From Roseiarcus sp050013915 (lineage in GTDB: Bacteria > Pseudomonadota > Alphaproteobacteria > Rhizobiales > Beijerinckiaceae), in assembly GCA_050013915.1 (NCBI GenBank), contig JBEKEI010000018.1, positions 10,650 through 74,649 on the forward strand: a stretch of 64,000 nucleotides of DNA. The letters are read 5' to 3'. Within the stretch, counting starts at the first letter, position 1. Each line of letters opens with the position of its first letter. Under the pieces are notes generated by a model that saw only the letters and a list, made by a program, of their open reading frames with translations, was not told where the DNA came from and made no database searches. Shown in pieces: positions 52,161 through 61,478 of the stretch. The translations under genes were made by a program, and so were the position numbers.

Positions 52161-53396
52161 ATGCAGAATTCTCCGTCAGACGCGCAAGCCCAGGTGTTCG
52201 ACTTCGTGATCGCCGGCGGCGGCATGGCGGGGCTCGCGCTCGCCGCCGCGCTGCAACAGGCGCTGGGGCGCGGCGCGCGGACGCTCGTCGTCGATCCCGG
52301 CCGCGGCGCGCGCGAGGGGCGCGACCGCGCGAGCGCGATCGCCGCGGGGTCGCGCCGCATGCTCGCGCGGATCGGCGCCTGGGACGCAATCGCGCCGCTC
52401 GCCCAGCCGATCCTGCAGATGACCATCGCCGACGGGGGCGCGCGCGACGCCGTCCGCCCCGCGCAGATGCGCTTCGAGGGAACCAGGGACGCGCCGCTCG
52501 CCCATATGGCGATGAACGACGACGTCGTCGCCGCCCTCCAGGCGCGGTGCGAGCGCCTCGGCGTCGTCTTCCGGAGCGGCGCGATCGCCGGCTTCGCTCC
52601 CGGGCGCAATTCGCACAGGGTCGAAATCGTCGGCGCCGAGCCGGCGCGCGCGCGGCTGCTGGTGGCGGCGGACGGCGCGCGGTCGCGGTTGCGGACGGCC
52701 GCCGAAATCCCGACGGTCGGCTGGCGCTACGGCCAGTCGGCGATCGTCGCCACGATCGCCCACGAGCGCGACCACGACGGGCGGGCCGAGCAGCATTTTC
52801 TCCCCGCCGGCCCCTTCGCCATCCTGCCGCTGCCCGGCCGCCGCTCGAGCATCGTCTGGAACGAGGCCAACGACGAAGCCGAGACGCTGGTCGCGCTGCC
52901 GGCCGAGGCGTTCCGGCGCGAGCTGGAGTTCCGGTTCATGCACCGGCTCGGCGCGATCGAGACGGTCTCGCCGCCGCGCGCGTTTCCGCTGGGCTTTCGG
53001 ATCGCCCGCCGCTTCGTCGGCGCGCGCCTGGCGCTGATCGGCGACGCGGCGCATGTCGTCCATCCGCTCGCCGGACAGGGCCTCAATCTCGCGCTGCGCG
53101 ACGCGGCGGCGCTCGCCGAAGCGGTCGCCGAGCCGATGCGGCTCGGCCTCGATCCCGGGGCGCCGGCGGCGCTTGCGCAATACGAGCGGGCGCGACGGTT
53201 CGATGTCGCGGCGAGCGGGCTCGGCATGGACGCGATGAACCGGCTGTTCTCGAACGACGTCGCGAGCCTGCGCGCGCTGCGCGACTTCGGCCTGCGCCTG
53301 GTCGATCGCGCGCCCGCGCTCAAACGTCTGCTGATCGAGGAAGCGGGCGGCGCCCGCGGCGCCGCGCCGCGCCTGCTGCGCGGCGAAGCGATCTGA
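52161..53396 (+). CDS. UbiH/UbiF-type FAD-dependent ubiquinone-ring hydroxylase
   Basis: The product is 411 residues from the ATG at 52161; an upstream in-frame ATG adds an Arg-rich start. The FAD loop is Ile-Ala-Gly-Gly-Gly-Met-Ala-Gly-Leu-Ala (about 17-26). The second FAD motif is Leu-Ile-Gly-Asp-Ala-Ala-His-Val-Val-His-Pro-Leu-Ala-Gly-Gln-Gly-Leu-Asn (about 292-309), the exact pattern of the UbiH/COQ6 family. It hydroxylates the aromatic ring during ubiquinone synthesis, using oxygen and NAD(P)H. Which ring position is modified cannot be told. It lies 92 bases after the signalling gene and converges on opgG. Confidence 0.92.
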   Translation: MQNSPSDAQAQVFDFVIAGGGMAGLALAAALQQALGRGARTLVVDPGRGAREGRDRASAIAAGSRRMLARIGAWDAIAPLAQPILQMTIADGGARDAVRPAQMRFEGTRDAPLAHMAMNDDVVAALQARCERLGVVFRSGAIAGFAPGRNSHRVEIVGAEPARARLLVAADGARSRLRTAAEIPTVGWRYGQSAIVATIAHERDHDGRAEQHFLPAGPFAILPLPGRRSSIVWNEANDEAETLVALPAEAFRRELEFRFMHRLGAIETVSPPRAFPLGFRIARRFVGARLALIGDAAHVVHPLAGQGLNLALRDAAALAEAVAEPMRLGLDPGAPAALAQYERARRFDVAASGLGMDAMNRLFSNDVASLRALRDFGLRLVDRAPALKRLLIEEAGGARGAAPRLLRGEAI

Positions 53397-53420
53397 CGCG
53401 CGGGCGCGGGCGGGCGCGCC

Positions 53421-54974
53421 TCAGGCGCGCCAGGGAAAGGTCCAGGTCTCGGTCAGCGCGCGATTGGCGCCGCGCAGGAAGACGCGCAGGTCGCACGACT
53501 GGCCGGGATCGATCTGCACGTCGATGGCGGCGCGAAAGCCGCGCACATGGGTATTGGGGGCCAGAAACGACCGCGTGATGCGCCCTGCCGAGGTCGACGG
53601 CACGATCTCGACCAGCGTGGGATCGCCGAGGAAATAGGCGAGATCGCCGCCGGAGAAATCGATCAGGAAGCGCGATGCGCCCGGGGCCACCGGCTCGGCC
53701 GAGCCGAGCGCGCGCGGCGTGGTGCGCCAGGTGTTGATGGCGCGTGCGCCCGGGGTCAGGCGCGCGTCGTTCATCAGCGCCGTGACGCGATAGCCGTAGG
53801 ACAGCGAGCGGCCCGCCGCGATCGTCTCCCTGGGCGTCCAGGACGCCACGACATTGTCGTTGCTCTCGTCGCGGGTCGGCAGTTCGACGAGGCCGACCCG
53901 GCCCTCGCCCCAGCCCTCGCGCGGCTCGACCCAATAGCTCGGCCGCAATTCATAGGCCAGATCGAGATCCTGGTAATGCTCGAAGCTGCGGTCGCGCTGG
54001 AGCAGCCCGAATCCGCGCACGTCCTTGTCGAGGAAGGCCGAGACCGCCGGCTGCACGGGATTGCTGAGCGGGCGCCAGATCCATTCACCCGATCCGTTAT
54101 GGATCAGCAGGCCGTCGGAATCATGCAGTTCGTTGCGGAAATCCTCGTCGAAGCGGTGGTCGTTCTTGCCGGCCAGGAACATCGAGGACAGGGGCGCCAT
54201 GTCGAGGGACTGGATCGCGCGGCGCGCGAACAGCGTCGCCGTCGCCTCGACGCTCGTCTCCATCCCCGGATAGAGTTCGAAGCGGAAGGCGCCGGTCGCC
54301 GATTCCCCGTCGAGCAGGCCATGGATGACCGCGCGTTCGGCGCCGGGCGGCGGCGTCTCGATCCAGAATTCGCGGAAGAACGGAAATTCCTCCTGCTCGC
54401 CGGCGCCGATCGCCAGCCCGCGCGCGGAAAGCCCGTAGCGCTGGCCGCGGCCGAGAAAGCGATAGTAGCTGGCGCCGAGGAACGCGATCACCTCGTCCAT
54501 GACATGGGGCGCGTTGAGCGGATAATGCAGCCGGAAGCCGGCGAAGCCGAGATTGACCGGCAGCGCGCCGTCGATCTTGTTGCGCCCGTAGTCGAACAGG
54601 TTGCTCGCATAGGGCACCGGCGCCGGCAAGCCGTCGCGCAGCACATTGACGGTCACCGGCCGCTTGTAGAGATGGCCCAGATGAAACAATTCGAGCCGGA
54701 ACGGACTTCCCGGACCCAGCAGCGGCTTTTCGGATCGGAAGCGGATGTCGCGCCAGGCGTCGAAATCGAGCCGGGCGAGCGAGTCGGGGAGCGGCGCGAC
54801 CTGGACGTCGAACGGCGCGCCCGCCAGATCGCGCGCGCGCTTGACGACATCGTCATAGCCGAAGGTCGGCGGCGCTTTGGCGGGTTCGACGCTCTGTTGG
54901 GCCATGGCTGGCGCGAGACCTCCCGACGCGGCGACGAATCCGGCGAGCAGGGTCCGGCGGTTGATTTCAGGCAT
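53421..54974 (-). CDS. opgG: Periplasmic glucan biosynthesis protein OpgG/OpgD
   Basis: The 517-residue product has an N-terminal Asn-Arg-Arg-Thr-Leu-Leu-Ala-Gly segment and an Ala-rich core ending near Ala-Met-Ala-Gln (about 26), which suggests Tat export as in OpgD. The mature protein follows the MdoG family: Phe-Gly-Tyr-Asp-Asp-Val (about 38), Phe-Leu-Gly-Ala-Ser-Tyr-Tyr-Arg near 160, Gly-Leu-Ser-Ala-Arg-Gly-Leu-Ala near 177, and Tyr-Trp-Val-Glu-Pro near 345. It helps to build osmoregulated periplasmic beta-glucans. No opgH synthase gene lies in the window, so the partner must be elsewhere. Tat export would favour OpgD. Confidence 0.93.
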   Translation of the reverse strand: MPEINRRTLLAGFVAASGGLAPAMAQQSVEPAKAPPTFGYDDVVKRARDLAGAPFDVQVAPLPDSLARLDFDAWRDIRFRSEKPLLGPGSPFRLELFHLGHLYKRPVTVNVLRDGLPAPVPYASNLFDYGRNKIDGALPVNLGFAGFRLHYPLNAPHVMDEVIAFLGASYYRFLGRGQRYGLSARGLAIGAGEQEEFPFFREFWIETPPPGAERAVIHGLLDGESATGAFRFELYPGMETSVEATATLFARRAIQSLDMAPLSSMFLAGKNDHRFDEDFRNELHDSDGLLIHNGSGEWIWRPLSNPVQPAVSAFLDKDVRGFGLLQRDRSFEHYQDLDLAYELRPSYWVEPREGWGEGRVGLVELPTRDESNDNVVASWTPRETIAAGRSLSYGYRVTALMNDARLTPGARAINTWRTTPRALGSAEPVAPGASRFLIDFSGGDLAYFLGDPTLVEIVPSTSAGRITRSFLAPNTHVRGFRAAIDVQIDPGQSCDLRVFLRGANRALTETWTFPWRA

Positions 54975-55099
54975 GGCGTCCGGTCGATCGAGAGGGTGCG
55001 GGTGAACTATCGCGGCTGCGGAGAATCGGCAACCGGGTTCGGCGGGAAGCCGGCGACAGCGTTACCGCGGCCCTTCGGATCGGACCGGACTGGCGCGCG

Positions 55100-55720
55100 T
55101 CACGGCGGCGGCGCGAACCCGCGCCCGGTTCCCACCACCGCGGCGAGCCCGACCGTCGTAGTGCTCGTCAGCGCATAGTTGAAGCCGGCGCCGAAGACGC
55201 CGCTGCCGCTGAGGCCGCCCGCGCCGTCGAACAGGGCGTTGGCCGAATCGGCCGGACTGAGATAGCCCGCGCCCGGCGCGCCATTGGGCCTGGAGAGCGC
55301 GACGCCCGCCGTCAGGAACGGCGTGACCCGGCCCATTTCATAGCCGACCCTGGCGCTGACCTCGGCGTAGTCATAGCCCTTGAACGGGCTGTGCTGGAGC
55401 GAAAACGGCGCAAAGCCGGTCGACGCCTCGACGCCGATCACCAGATTGTTGTCGAGACGCCGGTCGTAGCCGACGAATCCGCCGCCGCCGATCAGCCCCT
55501 TGACCCCCTTGCCGCCGGAGAAAAATATGTCGGTCCCGACATAGAGCCCCTTCCAGACCGAGGGCGACGGCGCCTGCGGGTCCTGAGCCAGCGACGGCAG
55601 CGCCTGCTGGGCATAGGGCGTGGTCGGCTCCGGCAGGCCGGGCGGCGGATAGTCGCCGGCCCAAGCGGCGGGCCCGGGCGCGGCGAGCGCGACGACGACC
55701 ACAAGCGACCTGACTGCCAA
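55100..55720 (-). CDS. Outer-membrane beta-barrel protein
   Basis: I chose the TTG at 55720 because GGAGG lies five bases before it and it gives a normal signal peptide (Val-rich core, cleavage near Ala-Trp-Ala-Gly). This yields 206 residues; the frame is open further upstream without a signal-like sequence. The mature part has a Pro-rich linker of about 45 residues and then alternating beta-strands (Gly-Leu-Tyr-Val-Gly-Thr-Asp-Ile, Gly-Gly-Gly-Phe-Val-Gly-Tyr, Val-Ser-Ala-Arg-Val-Gly-Tyr). This is the pattern of small eight-stranded porin-like barrels. The end is short of a typical final aromatic strand (Gly-Phe-Ala-Pro-Pro-Pro), so the barrel may be incomplete or unusual. Confidence 0.78.
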   Translation of the reverse strand: MAVRSLVVVVALAAPGPAAWAGDYPPPGLPEPTTPYAQQALPSLAQDPQAPSPSVWKGLYVGTDIFFSGGKGVKGLIGGGGFVGYDRRLDNNLVIGVEASTGFAPFSLQHSPFKGYDYAEVSARVGYEMGRVTPFLTAGVALSRPNGAPGAGYLSPADSANALFDGAGGLSGSGVFGAGFNYALTSTTTVGLAAVVGTGRGFAPPP

Positions 55721-55838
55721 CTGCGCCTCCCAGCGACCGGCGATTTCGGATGGCGTCAGAGACCAAAGGAGTGAGGCGGCAAAATGGCGGGACGGCAGCC
55801 GCGCCGGCCCGATCGCGCGCCGCCGGCCCGCGCCGCCC

Positions 55839-57659
<1,821 letters not shown>

Positions 57660-57846
57660 GACGAGGGCTTTCGGGACGGCGGGCGATTCCGGGCGCGGCG
57701 GACCGCGCGCGGCTTCACATCGGACGAAGGTTACGGGAATGCGACGGCGCGGCGGCGATTCCCGCTGAACCGTTCGATTGTGCGGTGCGATACACGAATA
57801 TTGTGACGAAGGGAAGCGCGCGCAAGCGCCGCGCCGGCGCGCGCCG

Positions 57847-58101
57847 CTAGCCGGCCCGGTGCGTCCAGGCGATTTCGGCCTCGTCGATCGCCTCGTCGGC
57901 GCCCGCCGCGCGCAGCGCGTTCAGCGCCATCCGCCGGTAGCGGCCGCGCTCTTCGGTCCGCTTCTGGCGCCCGACGAGCGTCGCCGGCTCCTTGACGAGG
58001 AACAGCAGCGGCGGGCCGACCGCGGCCATGACGATTCCCGCGCCGTCCCAGCCGACGTCGATCCAGCCGCCGACCGCCTTGATGCGCGCCTCGATCATCA
58101 T
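57847..58101 (-). CDS. Small conserved-looking hypothetical protein
   Basis: The product is 84 residues from the first of two adjacent ATGs, after a G-rich stretch. An amphipathic start (Met-Ile-Glu-Ala-Arg-Ile-Lys-Ala-Val-Gly-Gly-Trp) is followed by one hydrophobic segment (about 24-42), then a basic helical tail with Arg-Arg-Met-Ala-Leu-Asn-Ala-Leu-Arg. It may be a small membrane-associated protein. No family was recognised. It is oriented opposite to the hydrolase gene 107 bases away. Confidence 0.5.
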   Translation of the reverse strand: MMIEARIKAVGGWIDVGWDGAGIVMAAVGPPLLFLVKEPATLVGRQKRTEERGRYRRMALNALRAAGADEAIDEAEIAWTHRAG

Positions 58102-58208
58102 CGCCCCCCTGCCCCGCCGTCGCCTCGGCCACCGGCGACGGCGCTCTTGCCTCGGCGGCGCCCGGCGGGGCAAGCTCGGCCCGCCCGCGCCGGAGACCCC
58201 TTCGCCCC

Positions 58209-59126
58209 ATGCCCGCTCTCGCCGTCGAGATCCATCGCGTCGCGACCGGCGCGCTCGAAATCGCCTATGAGGCGCATGGGCCGCCCGACGGCGATCCGGC
58301 GATCCTGCTGCATGGATTCCCCTATGACCCGCGCAGCTTCGACGCGGCGGCGGCCGCGCTCGCCGGGCGCGGCCTGCGCGTTCTCGTGCCCTATCTGCGC
58401 GGCTTCGGGCCGACCCGGCTGCGCGCGCCGGCGGCGATGCGGTCCGGCCAGCAGGCGGCGGTCGCGCGCGATCTCGCCGATTTCATGGACGCGCTGGCGA
58501 TCCCGCGCGCCGCGCTCGTCGGCTATGACTGGGGCGGCCGCGCCGCCTGCATCGCGGCCGCGCTGTGGCCTGAGCGGGTGCGCTGCCTGGTCACCGGCGC
58601 CGGCTACGCCATCCAGGACATAGCCGCCGCGGTCGCCCCGCAGGCGCCGGAGACCGAGCATCGGCTGTGGTACCAGTACTATTTCCACACCGAGCGCGGC
58701 CGCGCCGGGCTGGCGGCGAACCGGCGCGAGATCGGCCGGCTGCTGTGGCGGCTGTGGTCGCCGACCCGGCGGTTCGACGCGGCGGCCTACGATCGCACCG
58801 CCGCCTCGTTCGACAATCCCGATTTCGTCGAAATCGTCATCCATTCCTACCGGCACCGCTTCGGTTACGCCGCCGGCGAGCCCGCCCTGGAGCCGATCGA
58901 GCGGGCGCTGGCGCGCCGGCCGCCGATCGCCGTCCCGACGATCGCGCTGTGGGGCGCGGACGACGGCGTGACCCCGCCGCCCGCCCTCGACGCGGACGCG
59001 GACCGCTTCACCGGCCGCTACGAGCGCCGCATCCTGCCCGGGATCGGCCATGACATTCCCGGCGAAGCGCCCGACGCGACCGTGGCGGCGCTGCTCGCCC
59101 TGCTGGCGGGCGAGGCGGGCGGCTGA
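58209..59126 (+). CDS. Alpha/beta-hydrolase (epoxide-hydrolase/haloalkane-dehalogenase-like)
   Basis: The 305-residue protein has an oxyanion-hole motif His-Gly-Phe-Pro-Tyr-Asp (about 37-42) and a nucleophile elbow Gly-Tyr-Asp-Trp-Gly-Gly-Arg (about 106-112). The central Asp places it with epoxide hydrolases and dehalogenases rather than serine esterases. The catalytic His is in Gly-Ile-Gly-His-Asp-Ile-Pro-Gly (about 279-286), and an acid Asp lies in Trp-Gly-Ala-Asp-Asp-Gly-Val near 252. A cap domain spans about 140-220. The substrate is unknown. It stands alone between small genes. Confidence 0.9.
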   Translation: MPALAVEIHRVATGALEIAYEAHGPPDGDPAILLHGFPYDPRSFDAAAAALAGRGLRVLVPYLRGFGPTRLRAPAAMRSGQQAAVARDLADFMDALAIPRAALVGYDWGGRAACIAAALWPERVRCLVTGAGYAIQDIAAAVAPQAPETEHRLWYQYYFHTERGRAGLAANRREIGRLLWRLWSPTRRFDAAAYDRTAASFDNPDFVEIVIHSYRHRFGYAAGEPALEPIERALARRPPIAVPTIALWGADDGVTPPPALDADADRFTGRYERRILPGIGHDIPGEAPDATVAALLALLAGEAGG

Positions 59127-59154
59127 GCGCGGCCGGATCGCGACGCCGCGCCGG

Positions 59155-59409
59155 TCAATAGGTCTTCTGGTCCTGCATCGCCGGATGCGCCGACCCCTCC
59201 TCCCGGCGCCGTTCCTCCACCTTCCTCTCATGATGGCCGTAGAGGCAGCCGCCGACGGCGCCGAGCACGGCGTGATGGTGCAGCATGTGCCCGGCGACGG
59301 CGCCGGCGACCGCGCCGGAAGCGCATCCGATCGCATGGGCGGGCGGGGCTGCGAGCGCCCCGACGGCGGCGATGGCGGCGATGGCGATGAACGTCGATTT
59401 GAATTTCAT
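59155..59409 (-). CDS. Small secreted glycine-zipper protein
   Basis: The 84-residue product has a signal peptide ending near Ala-His-Ala (about 26). A Gly/Ala-repeat segment (Gly-Ala-Val-Ala-Gly-Ala-Val-Ala-Gly-His) that could insert in a membrane as a glycine zipper follows, then a His-rich loop and an acidic and basic tail (Glu-Arg-Arg-Arg-Glu-Glu). Two Cys (about 29 and 55) may pair. The function is unknown. Such proteins are often envelope-stress or lipoprotein-like components. Confidence 0.7.
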   Translation of the reverse strand: MKFKSTFIAIAAIAAVGALAAPPAHAIGCASGAVAGAVAGHMLHHHAVLGAVGGCLYGHHERKVEERRREEGSAHPAMQDQKTY

Positions 59410-59486
59410 GGATGATCCCTCTTGCCGCCCGTCAACGCGCCGGATGAAATCCCGTTCCGCGAACCCGGCGCGGCGCGGCGTCCGAA

Positions 59487-59515
59487 TTGCTTTCCCGCCG
59501 CCGCGCTCCTATATA
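59487..59515 (+). promoter_or_regulatory. Candidate housekeeping promoter of trcR
   Basis: TTGCTT and TATATA are separated by exactly 17 bases in an otherwise GC-rich region, 94 bases before the trcR start. The boxes match consensus only in part, but the local AT-rich patch and spacing are suggestive. Confidence 0.4.
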
Positions 59516-59608
59516 TCGGACCAATCCGGAATTTTCATGGTTTGAGGACGGGCCTCTCGCGGCCGCCGGCCGGGAGGGCGCGTCCGGAGCGACAGGAGTC
59601 TCACCACT

Positions 59609-60319
59609 ATGTCCGAAGCGCCGCTGATGCCCAAGGCGACCGCCGTCTGGCTGCTCGACAACACCTCGCTGACCTTCGACCAGATCGCCGATTTCTGCAA
59701 ACTCCACCCGCTCGAAGTCAAGGGAATCGCCGACGGCGAGGTGGCGACCGGCATCAAGGGCCACGATCCCATCACCTCGAACCAGTTGACCCGCGAGGAG
59801 ATCGCCGAGGGCGAGAAGGATCCCCAGCATCGCCTGACGCTCGCCGTCGCCAAGGTGCGGCTGCCCGAATTCAAGAAGCAGCGCGGCGCCCGCTACACCC
59901 CGCTGTCGCGCCGGCAGGACCGGCCCAACGCGATCCTCTGGCTGCTGCGCAACCACGCCGAATTGAAGGACGCCCAGATCATGCGCCTCGTCGGCACGAC
60001 CAAGACGACGCTGGAGTCGATTCGCGACCGCCAGCACTGGAACTCGGCCAATCTCCAGCCGATGGACCCGGTGACGCTCGGCCTGTGCTCGCAGATCGAC
60101 CTCGACTTCGAGGTCAACCGCGCCGCCAAGGACCGCCCGAAAGTCGAGGAGGACCGCGGCCAGACGCTGGTGCCCGCCGAGATCACGACCGCCCGGCCGA
60201 CCCCGACCAGCCAGGCCGAGGTGTTCGGCACCGCCGCGCCCAAGCCCAAGCCGAAGGAAGAGAAGATCGACGTCGACTCGGTGTTCGGCAAGCTCAAGGA
60301 GCTCAAGAGCGCGGGGTGA
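59609..60319 (+). CDS. trcR: TrcR/DUF1013 cell-cycle transcriptional regulator
   Basis: The 236-residue protein is highly conserved in alphaproteobacteria. It starts with Met-Pro-Lys-Ala-Thr-Ala-Val-Trp-Leu-Leu-Asp-Asn-Thr (about 7-19) and Leu-Thr-Phe-Asp-Gln-Ile-Ala, then Gly-Ile-Lys-Gly-His-Asp-Pro-Ile near 51-58. A helix-turn-helix-like part (Asp-Arg-Pro-Asn-Ala-Ile-Leu-Trp-Leu-Leu-Arg near 108-118) precedes a Pro/Lys-rich tail. TrcR associates with RNA polymerase and acts on cell-cycle genes in Caulobacter relatives. Its stop overlaps the start of the DCC gene (GTGA), so the two are translationally coupled. Confidence 0.93.
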   Translation: MSEAPLMPKATAVWLLDNTSLTFDQIADFCKLHPLEVKGIADGEVATGIKGHDPITSNQLTREEIAEGEKDPQHRLTLAVAKVRLPEFKKQRGARYTPLSRRQDRPNAILWLLRNHAELKDAQIMRLVGTTKTTLESIRDRQHWNSANLQPMDPVTLGLCSQIDLDFEVNRAAKDRPKVEEDRGQTLVPAEITTARPTPTSQAEVFGTAAPKPKPKEEKIDVDSVFGKLKELKSAG

Positions 60320-60771
60320 CCGGCCCGCTCGCGCCGCCCGGGCCGGACGCGCCCGTTCCGGGCGCGGGCCCGATCGTCGTGTTCGACACCGATTGCGTGC
60401 TGTGCAGCGGCATGGTCGCGTTCATCCTCGCCCACGAGCGCGATCGCTCCCTGCGCTTCGCCGGCGCCTGGTCGGAGGCGGGGCTCCGGCTCGCCGCCCG
60501 CCACGGCTTCGCCAGGGCCGACCTCGACCAGACCTTCCTGGTGATCGAGGACGGCGTCGCCCACAGCCGTTCGGAGGCGGGCCTGCGCATCCTCAGCCGC
60601 CTCGAGCCGCCCTGGCGCTGGCTCGCCGCGCTGCGGATCGTCCCGCGCCCGGTCAGGGACCGGATCTACGCCGCCGTCGCCGCCCGCCGCTACCGCTGGT
60701 TCGGCCGGCGCGACAATTGCGTCGTCGTTCCGGCGGACCAGCGGGCGCGGTTCATCGGCGTCGCCGGCTGA
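60316..60771 (+). CDS. DCC-family (DUF393) thiol-disulfide oxidoreductase-like protein
   Basis: The product is 151 residues from a GTG overlapping the trcR stop by four bases; no nearer ATG keeps the motif. The family site Phe-Asp-Thr-Asp-Cys-Val-Leu-Cys-Ser-Gly (about 23-32) is intact, with the two Cys at about 27 and 30. The end has Arg-Tyr-Arg-Trp-Phe-Gly-Arg-Arg-Asp-Asn-Cys as usual. It probably has a thioredoxin-like fold with redox activity; no substrate is known. Coupling to a cell-cycle regulator is unexpected and worth noting. Confidence 0.9.
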   Translation: MTGPLAPPGPDAPVPGAGPIVVFDTDCVLCSGMVAFILAHERDRSLRFAGAWSEAGLRLAARHGFARADLDQTFLVIEDGVAHSRSEAGLRILSRLEPPWRWLAALRIVPRPVRDRIYAAVAARRYRWFGRRDNCVVVPADQRARFIGVAG

Positions 60772-60833
60772 GCCGAGGGCGGGCGAGCGACTGCCGCGGC
60801 GCCCGGCGCCGGAAGCCGTCGCCATCCGGCCCG

Positions 60834-61358
60834 TCAATGCGATTGCTCGACAATGCCCGAACGCGGGCACAGCAGTTCGTCCGCGGCGATCTTGACGAAG
60901 CGGATCGCCTTCGCGTCGATCGTCCAGGCGGCTTCGGCGGGGAGTTCGTCCTTGCCCGGCTCGTCGCGCAGGATGGCGACGACGGCTTCCGGCGCCGGTC
61001 TGCCGCCGCGCTTGCACGAGGCGAAGAATTCCGGCCTCGCCCTGGAATGGGGCGGGATTTCCAGGGCGTCGTGGACGGTCGAGGTCCTGGCGTCCTCCAG
61101 CACCATGAATTCCCTGCCGCAGATCAGCCAGGACACCGAGGACAGGCGGTCGTCGATCTCGTCGCCGCCGAGATCCCGCAGACCCAGATCCTTGTGCCGG
61201 CCTTCGATCGCCGCGACCGGTTCGTTGGAGCCGCGCCGGCCGATGAGGGCCCTGGCGATGTCGCCGTCGCACCGGACCTTGTCGAAGCCGTCGCGGGCAT
61301 GGGCGGGCGAGCATCCCAGCAGGGCGAGGAGAAAGACGCCCGAGATCCTGTTCATCAT
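60834..61358 (-). CDS. Secreted or lipoprotein-like hypothetical protein
   Basis: The product is 174 residues from the first of two adjacent ATGs. The signal peptide has a Leu-Leu-Gly-Cys sequence at about 13-16, which could be a lipobox; alternatively cleavage occurs after Ala-His-Ala. The mature part contains paired Cys (about 30, 80, 115, 164) and a Cys-Asp-Gly-Asp-Ile segment. No family was recognised. It follows the P450 fusion gene by 120 bases on the same strand. Confidence 0.7.
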   Translation of the reverse strand: MMNRISGVFLLALLGCSPAHARDGFDKVRCDGDIARALIGRRGSNEPVAAIEGRHKDLGLRDLGGDEIDDRLSSVSWLICGREFMVLEDARTSTVHDALEIPPHSRARPEFFASCKRGGRPAPEAVVAILRDEPGKDELPAEAAWTIDAKAIRFVKIAADELLCPRSGIVEQSH

Positions 61359-61478
61359 GGCTTGCCGACGGCCTCGTCTGTCCGGCGCGCGGACGCATCC
61401 CGCCCATCTGATATCGTGAACCACATCGTTGTCGAGACCGGCGCGCGCGAATTCAGATGAGCGCGCCCGTCGCCGGGC

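Noticed and set aside
49522..52389. Leftward open frame of 955 codons opposite the GGDEF-EAL gene
   Set aside because: It is an antisense shadow; the plus-strand product has four intact domains.
57931..57943. GCCGGTAGCGG, similar to ops
   Set aside because: It differs from the ops core, lies on the coding-opposite strand of a small gene and has no RfaH-like gene or long operon nearby.
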